Source of the DNA: Muricauda sp. MAR_2010_75
GTDB taxonomy: Bacteria > Bacteroidota > Bacteroidia > Flavobacteriales > Flavobacteriaceae
Length of the DNA: 64,000 nucleotides
Assembly: GCF_000745185.1 (NCBI RefSeq)
Contig: NZ_JQNJ01000001.1
Span: forward strand, 2,834,501 to 2,898,500
Direction of reading: 5' to 3'
The translations under genes and the position numbers were made by a program. Position 1 is the stretch's first letter. Each line of letters starts with the position of its first letter. Below the pieces are notes generated by a model. The model ran no database searches and was not told the origin of the DNA. It saw only the letters and a program-made list of their open reading frames with translations. Positions 24,698 to 33,096 of this stretch are shown here, in pieces.

Positions 24698-25599
24698 AAT
24701 TGACCATTCTGGGTTGTTACTCGGCAACACCACGAACTTTTACCAATCCCACCTCTCAGGTACTTGAAACCAAAAATCATCTTTTTTTGATTGACTGTGG
24801 CGAAGGTACCCAAGTGCAGTTGAGAAAATATAAAATCAAGTTTTCCAGAATAAAGCACATATTTATTTCCCATTTGCACGGCGACCACTTTTTTGGATTG
24901 CCCGGACTAGTTTCCACATTCCGACTTTTGGGGAGGGAAACCGAATTGCATATTTATGGTCCAAAGGGCATCAAGGAAGCCATTACGCTTCTTCTAAAAC
25001 TAGGAGACAGCTGGACCAATTACCCCCTTGTTTTTCATGAATTGGAGTCCAAGGAATCTGAATTGTTGTTCGAGGATGATAAAGTCAGTGTACATACAAT
25101 TCCCTTAGATCATAGGGTATATGCCAATGGTTTTTTGTTTTTGGAAAAGCCTGCTCCACGGACACTGGATATTGAAATGGCCAGAAAACTTGAAATCGAT
25201 AGGAGCCAATTCAACAATATCAAAAATGGGGCAGATGGTGTATCCAAAAATGGAACAGTTATTCCCAATAAACAAATCACTTTGCCTCCGCCAAAACCCA
25301 AAAGTTATGCTTTTTGCAGTGATACGGTCTATAAAGAGTCCATTGTACCCATCATAAAAAATGTGGATACATTGTATCATGAATCCACTTTTTTGGAGAC
25401 CGAGAAACATCTTTGTGAAAAAACCAAACATTCTACAGCCAAACAAGCGGCCCAAATTGCACACAAGGCTAATGTGGGCACGTTGATATTAGGTCATTAT
25501 TCCACACGGTACAAATCTTTGGAGCTTTTCAGGGATGAGGCTCACCAAGTATTTTCCAATGTTGAATTGGCGGACGACGGTAAAATCTTTGAAATCTGA
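24694..25599 (+). CDS. rnz: Ribonuclease Z
   Basis: A 301-residue metallo-beta-lactamase-fold endonuclease that trims tRNA 3' trailers. The short (RNase ZS) length is normal. The zinc site is HLHGDH (60-65), with further ligands in the FCSDT segment (about residues 207-211), a His in LYHESTF, and GHYSTR near the end. The exosite region that grips tRNA lies in the long insert near residues 160-195 (RTLDIEMARKLEID ... KNGTVIPNKQITLPPPKPKSY). It overlaps the preceding small gene by 4 bp. Confidence 0.96.
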   Translation: MKLTILGCYSATPRTFTNPTSQVLETKNHLFLIDCGEGTQVQLRKYKIKFSRIKHIFISHLHGDHFFGLPGLVSTFRLLGRETELHIYGPKGIKEAITLLLKLGDSWTNYPLVFHELESKESELLFEDDKVSVHTIPLDHRVYANGFLFLEKPAPRTLDIEMARKLEIDRSQFNNIKNGADGVSKNGTVIPNKQITLPPPKPKSYAFCSDTVYKESIVPIIKNVDTLYHESTFLETEKHLCEKTKHSTAKQAAQIAHKANVGTLILGHYSTRYKSLELFRDEAHQVFSNVELADDGKIFEI

Positions 25600-25646
25600 T
25601 GCAACCATTGGGCAGCTGTTGTATCATAAGTTAAAAGCTGCTACCC

Positions 25647-26066
25647 ATGGAAAAAATCTTCGTTAAAAGTCTGTTTCTGCTACTGTTTTTGGCCACTTCC
25701 TGCAATCACAAAGATGATGGTATTGAAGAAACCAATGCTTCTGATTTAATTGGAAGTTGGAGCAAAACACACAACCAAGGTGATGGTTTAACCATCTCAA
25801 CCTATACATTTAAAAGTGATTTTACCTATGAATTTGAGTTTGAATCATTCGGATACAACGGCAAGCCTATTACGGAGCTTACGGGTTCTTCAGAAATACA
25901 TGGGACTTTTGAAGTTGAAACGGATAGCGTAATTTTTCGAACATCATCTTCAGGATTTCTAAAAAGTAAATTCTGGATAGAAGACGATGTTCTCCATCTT
26001 GAATACATCTCATACCCTGCGGATGCTCCTATCCTCTCCCAATTGGAATATAACAGAGTGGATTGA
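25647..26066 (+). CDS. Lipocalin-like lipoprotein, hypothetical
   Basis: A 139-residue exported lipoprotein. The signal peptide (KSLFLLLFLATSC) ends in a lipobox with Cys19. The mature part begins with a short acidic linker, then LIGSWSKTH, a strand-turn-strand series with many aromatic residues, and ends QLEYNRVD. The Gly-x-Trp near the start and the beta-strand pattern are like the small lipocalin-type proteins common in flavobacteria. A ligand cannot be named. It stands alone between rnz and pdxH on the same strand. Confidence 0.7.
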   Translation: MEKIFVKSLFLLLFLATSCNHKDDGIEETNASDLIGSWSKTHNQGDGLTISTYTFKSDFTYEFEFESFGYNGKPITELTGSSEIHGTFEVETDSVIFRTSSSGFLKSKFWIEDDVLHLEYISYPADAPILSQLEYNRVD

Positions 26067-26161
26067 CCATCAACTTTTCTTCATCCCATTTATTACCATA
26101 AAAGCACTCTTTTTCCCAAGCTATCTTTTGCTGCCATTTGAATTTTACCGAAATTCACATC

Positions 26162-26809
26162 ATGCAAAAAAACTTGGGCAACTATAGAAAATCCTACGAA
26201 AAAAGTAGCTTGACGGAAGATTCCATCAAAGAAAACCCACTTGAGCAATTTCAAAAATGGTTTTATGAGGTAGAAGCAACCGATGGGGTTGATGAAACCA
26301 ATGCCATGACCATTTCAACCATTGGTCTGGATGGTTTTCCGAAGAATCGGGTGGTCTTGCTTAAAAAGTACACCCACGAAGGGTTTATTTTTTATACCAA
26401 CTACAATAGTGAAAAGGGAAAGGCCATTGCCCAAAACCCTGCGGTTTGTCTCTCTTTTTTTTGGCCCAACATGGAACGACAGGTGATTATTAAAGGCACC
26501 GCCGAGAAAGTTCCGGAGAATCTCTCGGATGGGTACTTTGAATCCCGACCTGTGGGCAGCCAATTGGGTGCTGTGGTTTCCAATCAAAGTGAGGTAATAG
26601 GATCGCGGGAAGTTTTGGAGAAAGAACTGGAAGCTTTGGAAAAGCAATATGAAGGCAAATCCATTGAAAGGCCTGAGCATTGGGGCGGCTATCTGGTTCG
26701 ACCCATTTCTATGGAATTTTGGCAAGGACGCCCCAACAGATTGCATGATCGGATTAGATATACCCTTCAAGAGGATTATGACTGGAAAATAGAACGTTTG
26801 GCACCTTAA
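26162..26809 (+). CDS. pdxH: Pyridoxamine 5'-phosphate oxidase
   Basis: FMN-dependent oxidase that makes pyridoxal 5'-phosphate from pyridoxamine or pyridoxine phosphate. The 215-residue protein starts MQKNLGNYRKSYEKSSL, the family start, so the ATG at 26162 is chosen over one eight codons upstream. The FMN-binding region is NRVVLLKKYTHEGFIFYTNYNSEKG (about residues 60-85, shown for position; key residues Arg, Lys, Tyr, Ser). SRPVGSQLGAVVSNQS follows, and the C-terminal WQGRPNRLHDRIRY carries the conserved substrate-phosphate contacts. It lies 14 bp upstream of the SixA-like gene. Confidence 0.95.
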   Translation: MQKNLGNYRKSYEKSSLTEDSIKENPLEQFQKWFYEVEATDGVDETNAMTISTIGLDGFPKNRVVLLKKYTHEGFIFYTNYNSEKGKAIAQNPAVCLSFFWPNMERQVIIKGTAEKVPENLSDGYFESRPVGSQLGAVVSNQSEVIGSREVLEKELEALEKQYEGKSIERPEHWGGYLVRPISMEFWQGRPNRLHDRIRYTLQEDYDWKIERLAP

Positions 26810-26823
26810 ACTCAACGCAACAA

Positions 26824-27312
26824 ATGAAACAGCTTATATTGATGCGACACGGAAAATCCTCGTGGGATTATGAAGTGTCGGACAAGGATAGACCACTTAA
26901 GGAAAGGGGAATTACGGATGCCCATTTGGTGGCAAAATCATTTAGCGATTCCGTTCCCAACATAGATTTTGCATTTTCCAGTCCGGCAAACCGTGCTTTG
27001 CACACAAGTATGATTTTTTTAAGGGGTATTGGATTTGACCTTGCCAATTTCAAGGTAGACAAACACCTTTATGACTTTTCTGGGGACAGTGTTTCAGCTT
27101 TTGTAAGGCAATTGGACAATGAATGGGATACCGTGGCGATTTTCGGTCATAATTATGCCTTTACATCGCTTGCAAATGCTTGGGGAGATCAGTATATTGA
27201 GAACCTTCCCACGGCAGGGCTGGTCCATATCACATTCAGTGTGGATGACTGGTCCAAAATTTCAAAGGGAACCACAAAAAAAACAATCTTTCCTAAAGAC
27301 TTAAAACAATAA
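26824..27312 (+). CDS. SixA-like histidine phosphatase
   Basis: A 162-residue histidine phosphatase of the SixA branch. The catalytic motif is LMRHGKSSWD, with the phospho-acceptor His9. A second His is in IFGHNYAFT near residue 108. E. coli SixA removes phosphate from phospho-histidines; here the substrate is not known. The stop codon is directly followed by the ppk1 start without any spacer, so it belongs to the polyphosphate operon. The role may be removal of a phosphate signal linked to polyphosphate state. Confidence 0.85.
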   Translation: MKQLILMRHGKSSWDYEVSDKDRPLKERGITDAHLVAKSFSDSVPNIDFAFSSPANRALHTSMIFLRGIGFDLANFKVDKHLYDFSGDSVSAFVRQLDNEWDTVAIFGHNYAFTSLANAWGDQYIENLPTAGLVHITFSVDDWSKISKGTTKKTIFPKDLKQ

Positions 27313-29388
27313 ATGGTCAAAACGAAGAACGAGTATATAAACAGGGAAATCAGCTGGTTACATTTCAATGCACGGGTTTTACAGGAGTGTGATGACCCCA
27401 ATGTTCCACTGATTGATCGCCTGCGGTTTCTGGGAATCTTCAGTAACAACCTGGATGAATTTTTTAAGGTGCGATATGCCACGGTAAAGCGTATTGTGGA
27501 TGCCGGAAAAACAGGTAAAAGTGTCTTGGGAGGAGAACGGGCCAATGACCTTCTGGAAGAAATCACCAAGATTGTAATTGCACAACAAGCCCGGAGCCTT
27601 GAAATTTTTACGGGTATTGAAAAGGAGCTAAGTGCAGAGAACATTTTTATCATCAACGAAAAGCAGGTCAGTGAAAGTCAGGCTGAGTTTATACGGGATT
27701 ATTTCTTCAGCAAGGTCAACCAAGAGTTGATGACCATCATCTTGAACGATCTTACCGAGTTCCCCTTGTTAAAGGATACGGCGGCCTATCTGGCGGTGAA
27801 AATCGTAATGAAGAACGGTTCTGGGAACGGCAAGCACAACCGGTATGCCTTAATAGAAATCCCTAAAGGGATAGATCGTTTTGTGGTGTTGCCCAAAGAA
27901 GGGGACAAGAATTACATTATTATTTTGGATGATTTGATTCGTTTTTGTCTGGACAATGTCTTTACCATGTTTGAGTTTGAGTCCATAACTGCACATATGA
28001 TCAAGATTACCCGAGATGCGGAACTCGACATAGATAACGATCTTAGCAAGAGCTTCATTGAAAAAATATCATCCAGTGTGGAGCACCGAAAAATCAGTGA
28101 CCCCGTCCGTTTTGTGTACGACAAAAAAATTGACAAGGACACGCTCCAATTCCTCAAAGAGAAAATGGACATTATGGGTACGGATAGCGTTATTCCCGGA
28201 GGACGTTATCACAACCGAAGGGATTACATGGGCTTTCCCAGTTTGGGACGATATGACCTTATGTATGAAAAAATAGAGCCCTTGCCCGTAAAGGGGCTCA
28301 GCATGAAAGGGAGTCTTTTGGAGATGATTGCCCATAAGGACTATATGATCTATGCGCCTTACCATACATTCAGTTATGTGACCAAATTTTTACGGGAAGC
28401 TGCTTTGGACCCCAAGGTACGCACCATACAAATAACAGTGTATCGATTGGCCAGTGACAGTCAGATTGTCTCAGCATTGATCAATGCGGTAAAAAATGGA
28501 AAACAGGTTACGGTACAAATTGAGTTACAAGCTCGTTTTGATGAACAGAACAATATTGAATATGCCAACCAGTTGCAAGCAGAGGGCATCCGATTGATTT
28601 TTGGTGTTCCGGGATTAAAAGTACACAGTAAAATCTGTATGATCGAACGGGAGGAAGCCGAAGGCATGAAACGCTATGGTTTTATAAGTACAGGAAACTT
28701 TAATGAGTCCACGGCCAAAATTTATACGGATTATACCCTGTTTACGGCTCACGAAGGCATTTTAAAGGATATGAGCAAAGTATTTTCCTTTTTTGAGACC
28801 AATTACAAAATCAACAAATACAAGCATCTTATTGTATCGCCCCACTACACCAAATCCACCTTTATAAAGTTGATTGACAAAGAGATAGCAAATGCCAAAG
28901 CCGGTAGGGAAGCGTATATCAAAATAAAAATGAACAGCCTTACCTCATACAAGATGGTGGACAAATTGTATGAAGCAAGTAGAGCAGGGGTTAAAATTCA
29001 GATGATCATTAGGGGTATATGCTGTCTTATCCCTGGAGTTGAAGGCATGAGCGAAAATATTGAGGCCATAAGTGTTGTGGATAAATTCTTGGAGCATCCC
29101 CGCTTATTTATTTTTGGAAATGGGGGTGACCCAAAAATCTACATTTCATCGGCAGATTGGATGACCCGGAATCTTGATTTTAGGGTAGAGGTGGGCTGTC
29201 CCATATACGACCCCGATATTCGGCAAGAATTATTGGATACCTTTGATATTTCATGGGGGGATAACCTTAAAGCCCGAGTTTTTTCGGACAAACAGGACAA
29301 TGCCTACAGAAAAAGAGGTGAGGATGAACCCGAGCTACGGTCCCAATTTGAGATGTACTACTATTATCAAAAAAAGCTGGAATCCTAA
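27313..29388 (+). CDS. ppk1: Polyphosphate kinase 1
   Basis: Builds polyphosphate from ATP and can run in reverse. The 691-residue protein has the four PPK1 domains: N-terminal helical domain (YINREISWLHFNARVLQE at the start), head domain, and two PLD-like C-terminal domains. The phospho-His is in KVHSKICMIERE (His438). The second conserved His is in LEHPRLFIFGNG, followed by YISSADWMTRNLDFRVEVGCP. The gene touches the SixA-like phosphatase upstream and is followed by ppx after 12 bp, a classic polyphosphate synthesis and degradation pair. Confidence 0.96.
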   Translation: MVKTKNEYINREISWLHFNARVLQECDDPNVPLIDRLRFLGIFSNNLDEFFKVRYATVKRIVDAGKTGKSVLGGERANDLLEEITKIVIAQQARSLEIFTGIEKELSAENIFIINEKQVSESQAEFIRDYFFSKVNQELMTIILNDLTEFPLLKDTAAYLAVKIVMKNGSGNGKHNRYALIEIPKGIDRFVVLPKEGDKNYIIILDDLIRFCLDNVFTMFEFESITAHMIKITRDAELDIDNDLSKSFIEKISSSVEHRKISDPVRFVYDKKIDKDTLQFLKEKMDIMGTDSVIPGGRYHNRRDYMGFPSLGRYDLMYEKIEPLPVKGLSMKGSLLEMIAHKDYMIYAPYHTFSYVTKFLREAALDPKVRTIQITVYRLASDSQIVSALINAVKNGKQVTVQIELQARFDEQNNIEYANQLQAEGIRLIFGVPGLKVHSKICMIEREEAEGMKRYGFISTGNFNESTAKIYTDYTLFTAHEGILKDMSKVFSFFETNYKINKYKHLIVSPHYTKSTFIKLIDKEIANAKAGREAYIKIKMNSLTSYKMVDKLYEASRAGVKIQMIIRGICCLIPGVEGMSENIEAISVVDKFLEHPRLFIFGNGGDPKIYISSADWMTRNLDFRVEVGCPIYDPDIRQELLDTFDISWGDNLKARVFSDKQDNAYRKRGEDEPELRSQFEMYYYYQKKLES

Positions 29389-29400
29389 TACCTCCCTAAC

Positions 29401-30282
29401 TTGATCATACGAAAATTTGCCGCTATTGATATTGGATCTAACGCCATTAGGTTGTTGATCAACAACGTTATCGAACACGAAGAAAAACCTACCGTATTCA
29501 AAAAAAGTGAACTGGTTCGGGTACCCGTTCGTTTGGGCGAGGATTCGTTTTTGAGAGGGGAAATTTCAGAAAGGAATTTAAAGCGCCTGATCAAGACCAT
29601 GCAATCCTTTGATTTGTTGATGCAGGTCTATGGTGTGGAAAAATATATGGCCTGTGCCACCTCGGCCCTGCGTGAAGCCAAAAATGGACAAGAAGTCATT
29701 GAGAAGGTCCAAAAGGAGTCCGGGGTGCAAATCCAGATAATAGATGGAAAACAAGAAGCTTCCATTATTGCTTCCACGGACTTGAAGGATCTTATTAAGA
29801 GTGATCGATTCTATCTCTATGTTGATGTTGGGGGCGGAAGTACGGAATTCACCATTTTCGACAAAGGAAATCCAGTTATGTCCCGCTCATTTGAAATTGG
29901 AACCGTTCGCATTCTCAATGATTTGGTGAAGGATACGGTTTGGGATGAAATAAAGCTGTGGATCACTTCCAATATGAACGTGGAGAACAAGGTTGAAATT
30001 ATTGGGTCAGGCGGAAACATCAACAAACTCCATAAAATGTCCGGAAGAAAAATAGGGCAGCCCTTATCCTACATTTGGCTGAATGCCCAATACCACTTTT
30101 TGAACAGTATGGACTATGAAGATCGCATATCAGAATTGGGATTGAACCAAGATAGGGCCGATGTAATTATACCGGCCACCAAAATTTTCCTCAATGCTGC
30201 CAAATGGAGTAAGGCTAAGAAAATTCATGTACCCAAAATCGGTTTGGCCGATGGAATGATCAAGACCTTGTACTATCGGTGA
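29401..30282 (+). CDS. ppx: Exopolyphosphatase, Ppx/GppA type
   Basis: A 293-residue Ppx/GppA phosphatase of the ASKHA fold that hydrolyses polyphosphate ends or pppGpp. The first phosphate loop is AAIDIGSNAIRLLI (about residues 7-20). The second motif is YVDVGGGSTEFTIF near 140-153, and IGSGGNINKL follows near 201-210. The only suitable start is TTG at 29401; the same frame has the ppk1 stop four codons upstream and no ATG before the first motif. This is the short form without the extra C-terminal domain. It converges with miaE, with one base between stop codons. Confidence 0.9.
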   Translation: MIIRKFAAIDIGSNAIRLLINNVIEHEEKPTVFKKSELVRVPVRLGEDSFLRGEISERNLKRLIKTMQSFDLLMQVYGVEKYMACATSALREAKNGQEVIEKVQKESGVQIQIIDGKQEASIIASTDLKDLIKSDRFYLYVDVGGGSTEFTIFDKGNPVMSRSFEIGTVRILNDLVKDTVWDEIKLWITSNMNVENKVEIIGSGGNINKLHKMSGRKIGQPLSYIWLNAQYHFLNSMDYEDRISELGLNQDRADVIIPATKIFLNAAKWSKAKKIHVPKIGLADGMIKTLYYR

Positions 30283-30283
30283 A

Positions 30284-30865
30284 TTAACCGTGCATGGTCT
30301 CTTTTTTGCCCAAGTCTTTCATTAATTGGGCTTCATATTCCAAGAGGTCTTGCCATTTTTTATCTACCTCTGCGTTATTCCCATATTTACGGGCAAACTT
30401 TAAGAACATGGTATAATGGTTGGCCTCGCTGGCCATAAGGTTGCGGTAAAACTCAGAAAGTTCCTCATCCTGAATTTCTTCGGAAAGTAATCGGAATCGC
30501 TCGCAACTGCGGGCCTCAATGAGGGCAGCATACAGCAGTTTGTGTACCAAATGGGTTTCACGGCTCCCGCCTTTTGGAAAGAATTTCATCAGCTCCAAAA
30601 CATATTCATCTTTGCGCTCGCGACCCAAAACCCAACCACGTTTCAAAATTTTGTCGTGGACCATGTTAAAATGCCCCATTTCCTCCCGGGCCAAAGCGGT
30701 CATTTCCTTGACCAATTCCGATTTTTCTGGAAAACCTATAATCAAGGATATGGCTGTACTGGCCGCTTTTTGTTCACAATAGGCGTGATCGGTAAGGATT
30801 TCTTCAATATTTTTTTCAACAATGTTCACCCATCTGGGGTCTGTTGGTAACTTAAGCCCTAACAT
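30284..30865 (-). CDS. miaE: tRNA-(ms2io6A)-hydroxylase, MiaE-like
   Basis: A 193-residue ferritin-like diiron protein of the MiaE family, which hydroxylates the isopentenyl side chain of modified A37 in tRNA. Candidate iron ligands are in the EEILTDHAYCEQKAAS helix, the EEMGHF helix (Glu and His), the LIEARSCERF helix and the ASEANHYTMF helix, forming the two ExxH-type pairs. The start MLGLKLPTDPRWV is typical. The protein is shorter than that of Salmonella but similar to other Bacteroidota copies. No miaA or miaB is in the window. Confidence 0.88.
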   Translation of the reverse strand: MLGLKLPTDPRWVNIVEKNIEEILTDHAYCEQKAASTAISLIIGFPEKSELVKEMTALAREEMGHFNMVHDKILKRGWVLGRERKDEYVLELMKFFPKGGSRETHLVHKLLYAALIEARSCERFRLLSEEIQDEELSEFYRNLMASEANHYTMFLKFARKYGNNAEVDKKWQDLLEYEAQLMKDLGKKETMHG

Positions 30866-30919
30866 GTATGCTTTTTTTGAATTTTCCAGTGCAAAGATAG
30901 GAGTATTGCGACAAGCAGT

Positions 30920-32659
30920 TTAGAAATCTAAATCAAACTCTTTGCGCAAGAGGTCTATGGCCGGATTTTTTTCCTTTAGTTTTTCATATTTCTCCTGAGG
31001 GGTAAAGGCAAATTTCTTGGCCACCTCCTCATTTACGGTAATGTGCAGTGTAATGGAATAATTGTTCAGATTTTGTTTGAGATGATCCAATATCAAACTT
31101 TGTTCCCGTTCAACTTCTTTTTTCATGGTGCCGTTGGGCAGCTCAATCCAAATGGTGTTCTCGTTTTTTAGTTTGGGCACATCGGTCTGGAGATTACTGG
31201 CCAGGATTTTTCGTCCTTTATTTTCAAGAATATGGACAAAATCATCCCAATGTTGTTGCATGTCGGCCTCTGAAAATGGTTCGCTGGGCAGCTCTTCATG
31301 GGGAACATCCGGTGTCTTTGTCTGTTCATGCGCCTTTTTGGCCTTGATACTGGAAAGTGATAGCCCAGAAACCCGTTTTTCTGGAGTCTTTATCTGGATC
31401 TTTTTGGCAGGTTGATAGCTTTCTTTGGGTTCTTGAACTACAGCTTCTTCTGGTTCAGCGACTTGAACAACCTCTTCCTTGTTATCTTCTTCAAGCTGTT
31501 TTGAAGCTGTGCCATTAGTCTTGGGAGCTACAGTTCCATTTTTGGGTGCAGTGGAAGTAAAATAGGAAGCAGGGATTAAGAAACTAGCGTTTTTTTTTTC
31601 TCCATCAAAAGTGATGGATGCCAATTTCATTAAGGTGAGTTCCACCAGTAACCGCTGATTTTTGCTCGATTTGTATTGAAGATCGCAATTATTGGCCATA
31701 TCAATGGATTTCAACAAAAACTCTTTTGATGCTTTTTTGGCCTGCTCTTGATAGTGCTGTTGTACATCTTCACCCACTTCCAAAAGGGGTAGGGTATCTG
31801 GATGTTGGCAAACCATTAAATCCCTAAAATGTGATGCCAATCCTGTGATAAAATGGTGTCCATCAAAACCAAGGGACAAGGTTTTGTTGAAAAGTACCAA
31901 CAATTCAGGAATTTTGTTCTCCAAGATAAGATCTGTTGCTGTAAAGTAGGTGTCGTAATCCAGCACATTGAGGTTGTCCGTTACGGCTTTTCGGGTCAAC
32001 TGTTTTCCTGAAAAGCTTACGACACGGTCAAAAATGGAAAGCGCATCACGCATGGCACCATCCGCTTTTTGGGCAATGATGTGGAGTGCACTTTCTTCCG
32101 CTTCAACCCCCTGTTGCTCGGCAATATATTTAAGATAGTCCGCTGCATCTTTCACTGTAATTCTCTTAAAATCAAAGATTTGACAACGGGATAAAATGGT
32201 AGGGATAATCTTGTGCTTTTCCGTGGTGGCCAAAATAAAAATGGCATGTTTTGGAGGTTCTTCCAGGGTCTTTAAAAAGGCATTGAACGCCGATTGGGAC
32301 AACATGTGAACCTCATCAATGATATAAACCTTGTATTTGCCCACTTGTGGTGGAATCCGGACTTGGTCAATAAGACTTCGGATGTCATCCACAGAGTTGT
32401 TGGAAGCAGCATCCAACTCAAAAATGTTGAAGGCAAAATCCTCATCTTCCCGCTCGGTTCCATCTTGGTTGATTTTTTTGGCCAAAATCCGGGCACAAGT
32501 GGTCTTGCCAACCCCTCTGGGGCCACAGAACAACAAGGCTTGGGCCAAATGGTTGTTTTCAATGGCATTCAGTAGGGTATTGGTAATGGACTCCTGGCCC
32601 ACGACATCCTTGAAGGTCTGGGGACGGTACTTCCTCGCTGATACTACAAAAGGTTCCAA
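30920..32659 (-). CDS. dnaX: DNA polymerase III subunit gamma/tau
   Basis: ATPase subunit of the clamp loader. The start is taken at a TTG (32659), giving a 579-residue protein that begins with the family segment EPFVVSARKYRPQTFKDVVGQ. A frame 31 codons longer starts with an unrelated hydrophobic stretch. Walker A is GPRGVGKT (46-53). Walker B and sensor 1 are in YIIDEVHMLS and LATTEKHKI. The four-Cys zinc module usual after Walker A in E. coli is absent and replaced by an acidic stretch, a known Bacteroidota feature. A variable Glu/Lys-rich linker (about 370-470) precedes a C-terminal tau-like domain. No internal frameshift signal was noticed. Confidence 0.94.
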   Translation of the reverse strand: MEPFVVSARKYRPQTFKDVVGQESITNTLLNAIENNHLAQALLFCGPRGVGKTTCARILAKKINQDGTEREDEDFAFNIFELDAASNNSVDDIRSLIDQVRIPPQVGKYKVYIIDEVHMLSQSAFNAFLKTLEEPPKHAIFILATTEKHKIIPTILSRCQIFDFKRITVKDAADYLKYIAEQQGVEAEESALHIIAQKADGAMRDALSIFDRVVSFSGKQLTRKAVTDNLNVLDYDTYFTATDLILENKIPELLVLFNKTLSLGFDGHHFITGLASHFRDLMVCQHPDTLPLLEVGEDVQQHYQEQAKKASKEFLLKSIDMANNCDLQYKSSKNQRLLVELTLMKLASITFDGEKKNASFLIPASYFTSTAPKNGTVAPKTNGTASKQLEEDNKEEVVQVAEPEEAVVQEPKESYQPAKKIQIKTPEKRVSGLSLSSIKAKKAHEQTKTPDVPHEELPSEPFSEADMQQHWDDFVHILENKGRKILASNLQTDVPKLKNENTIWIELPNGTMKKEVEREQSLILDHLKQNLNNYSITLHITVNEEVAKKFAFTPQEKYEKLKEKNPAIDLLRKEFDLDF

Positions 32660-32769
32660 AATTGTGGGAAAAGATTGTATTACTACAAATATAAAAATAG
32701 GAATGTGTAAAGCCACTTGTCTGCAACCTAGATCACCTTTTTTTATTAACAATTAGGTTACCTTTGCCG

Positions 32770-33073
32770 CCAGCAGGCCACCTTATCGCTGCAATCCTGA
32801 GCAATTGGGGTTGAAGAGGAAAGTCTGGACACCATAGTGCAGCATAGCGGGTAACGCCCGTCCGCCGAAAGGCGAGGACCAGTGCAACAGAAAGGATGTA
32901 CAGTTCGGCTGTAGTGAAATCATGTAAACTCTATGCGGTGAAACGTCACGTAAACCAGCGCTTTGAGGGCTGCACGCCCAAGCTGGAGGGTAGGCGGTTA
33001 GAGCTTTTGGGCAACCAAAAGTCTAGATAAATGATAAGGCTCGACAGAATCCGGCTTATGGCCTGCTTTTTTT
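32770..33073 (+). ncRNA. rnpB: RNase P RNA
   Basis: Catalytic RNA that matures tRNA 5' ends. The P1 helix is formed by AGCAGGCCA (32772-32780) and TGGCCTGCT (33059-33067), a perfect 9-bp pairing of the two ends. Conserved internal sequences are GAGGAAAGTCTGGAC (32816-32830), ACAGAAA, GGTGAAACGTCACG, and GACAGAATCCGGCTTA near the 3' end. The 3' strand of P1 runs into a T8 tract that acts as terminator. Ends are approximate to a few bases. Confidence 0.95.
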
Positions 33074-33096
33074 ATTCAAACTTTAAAGGTGTTGTC

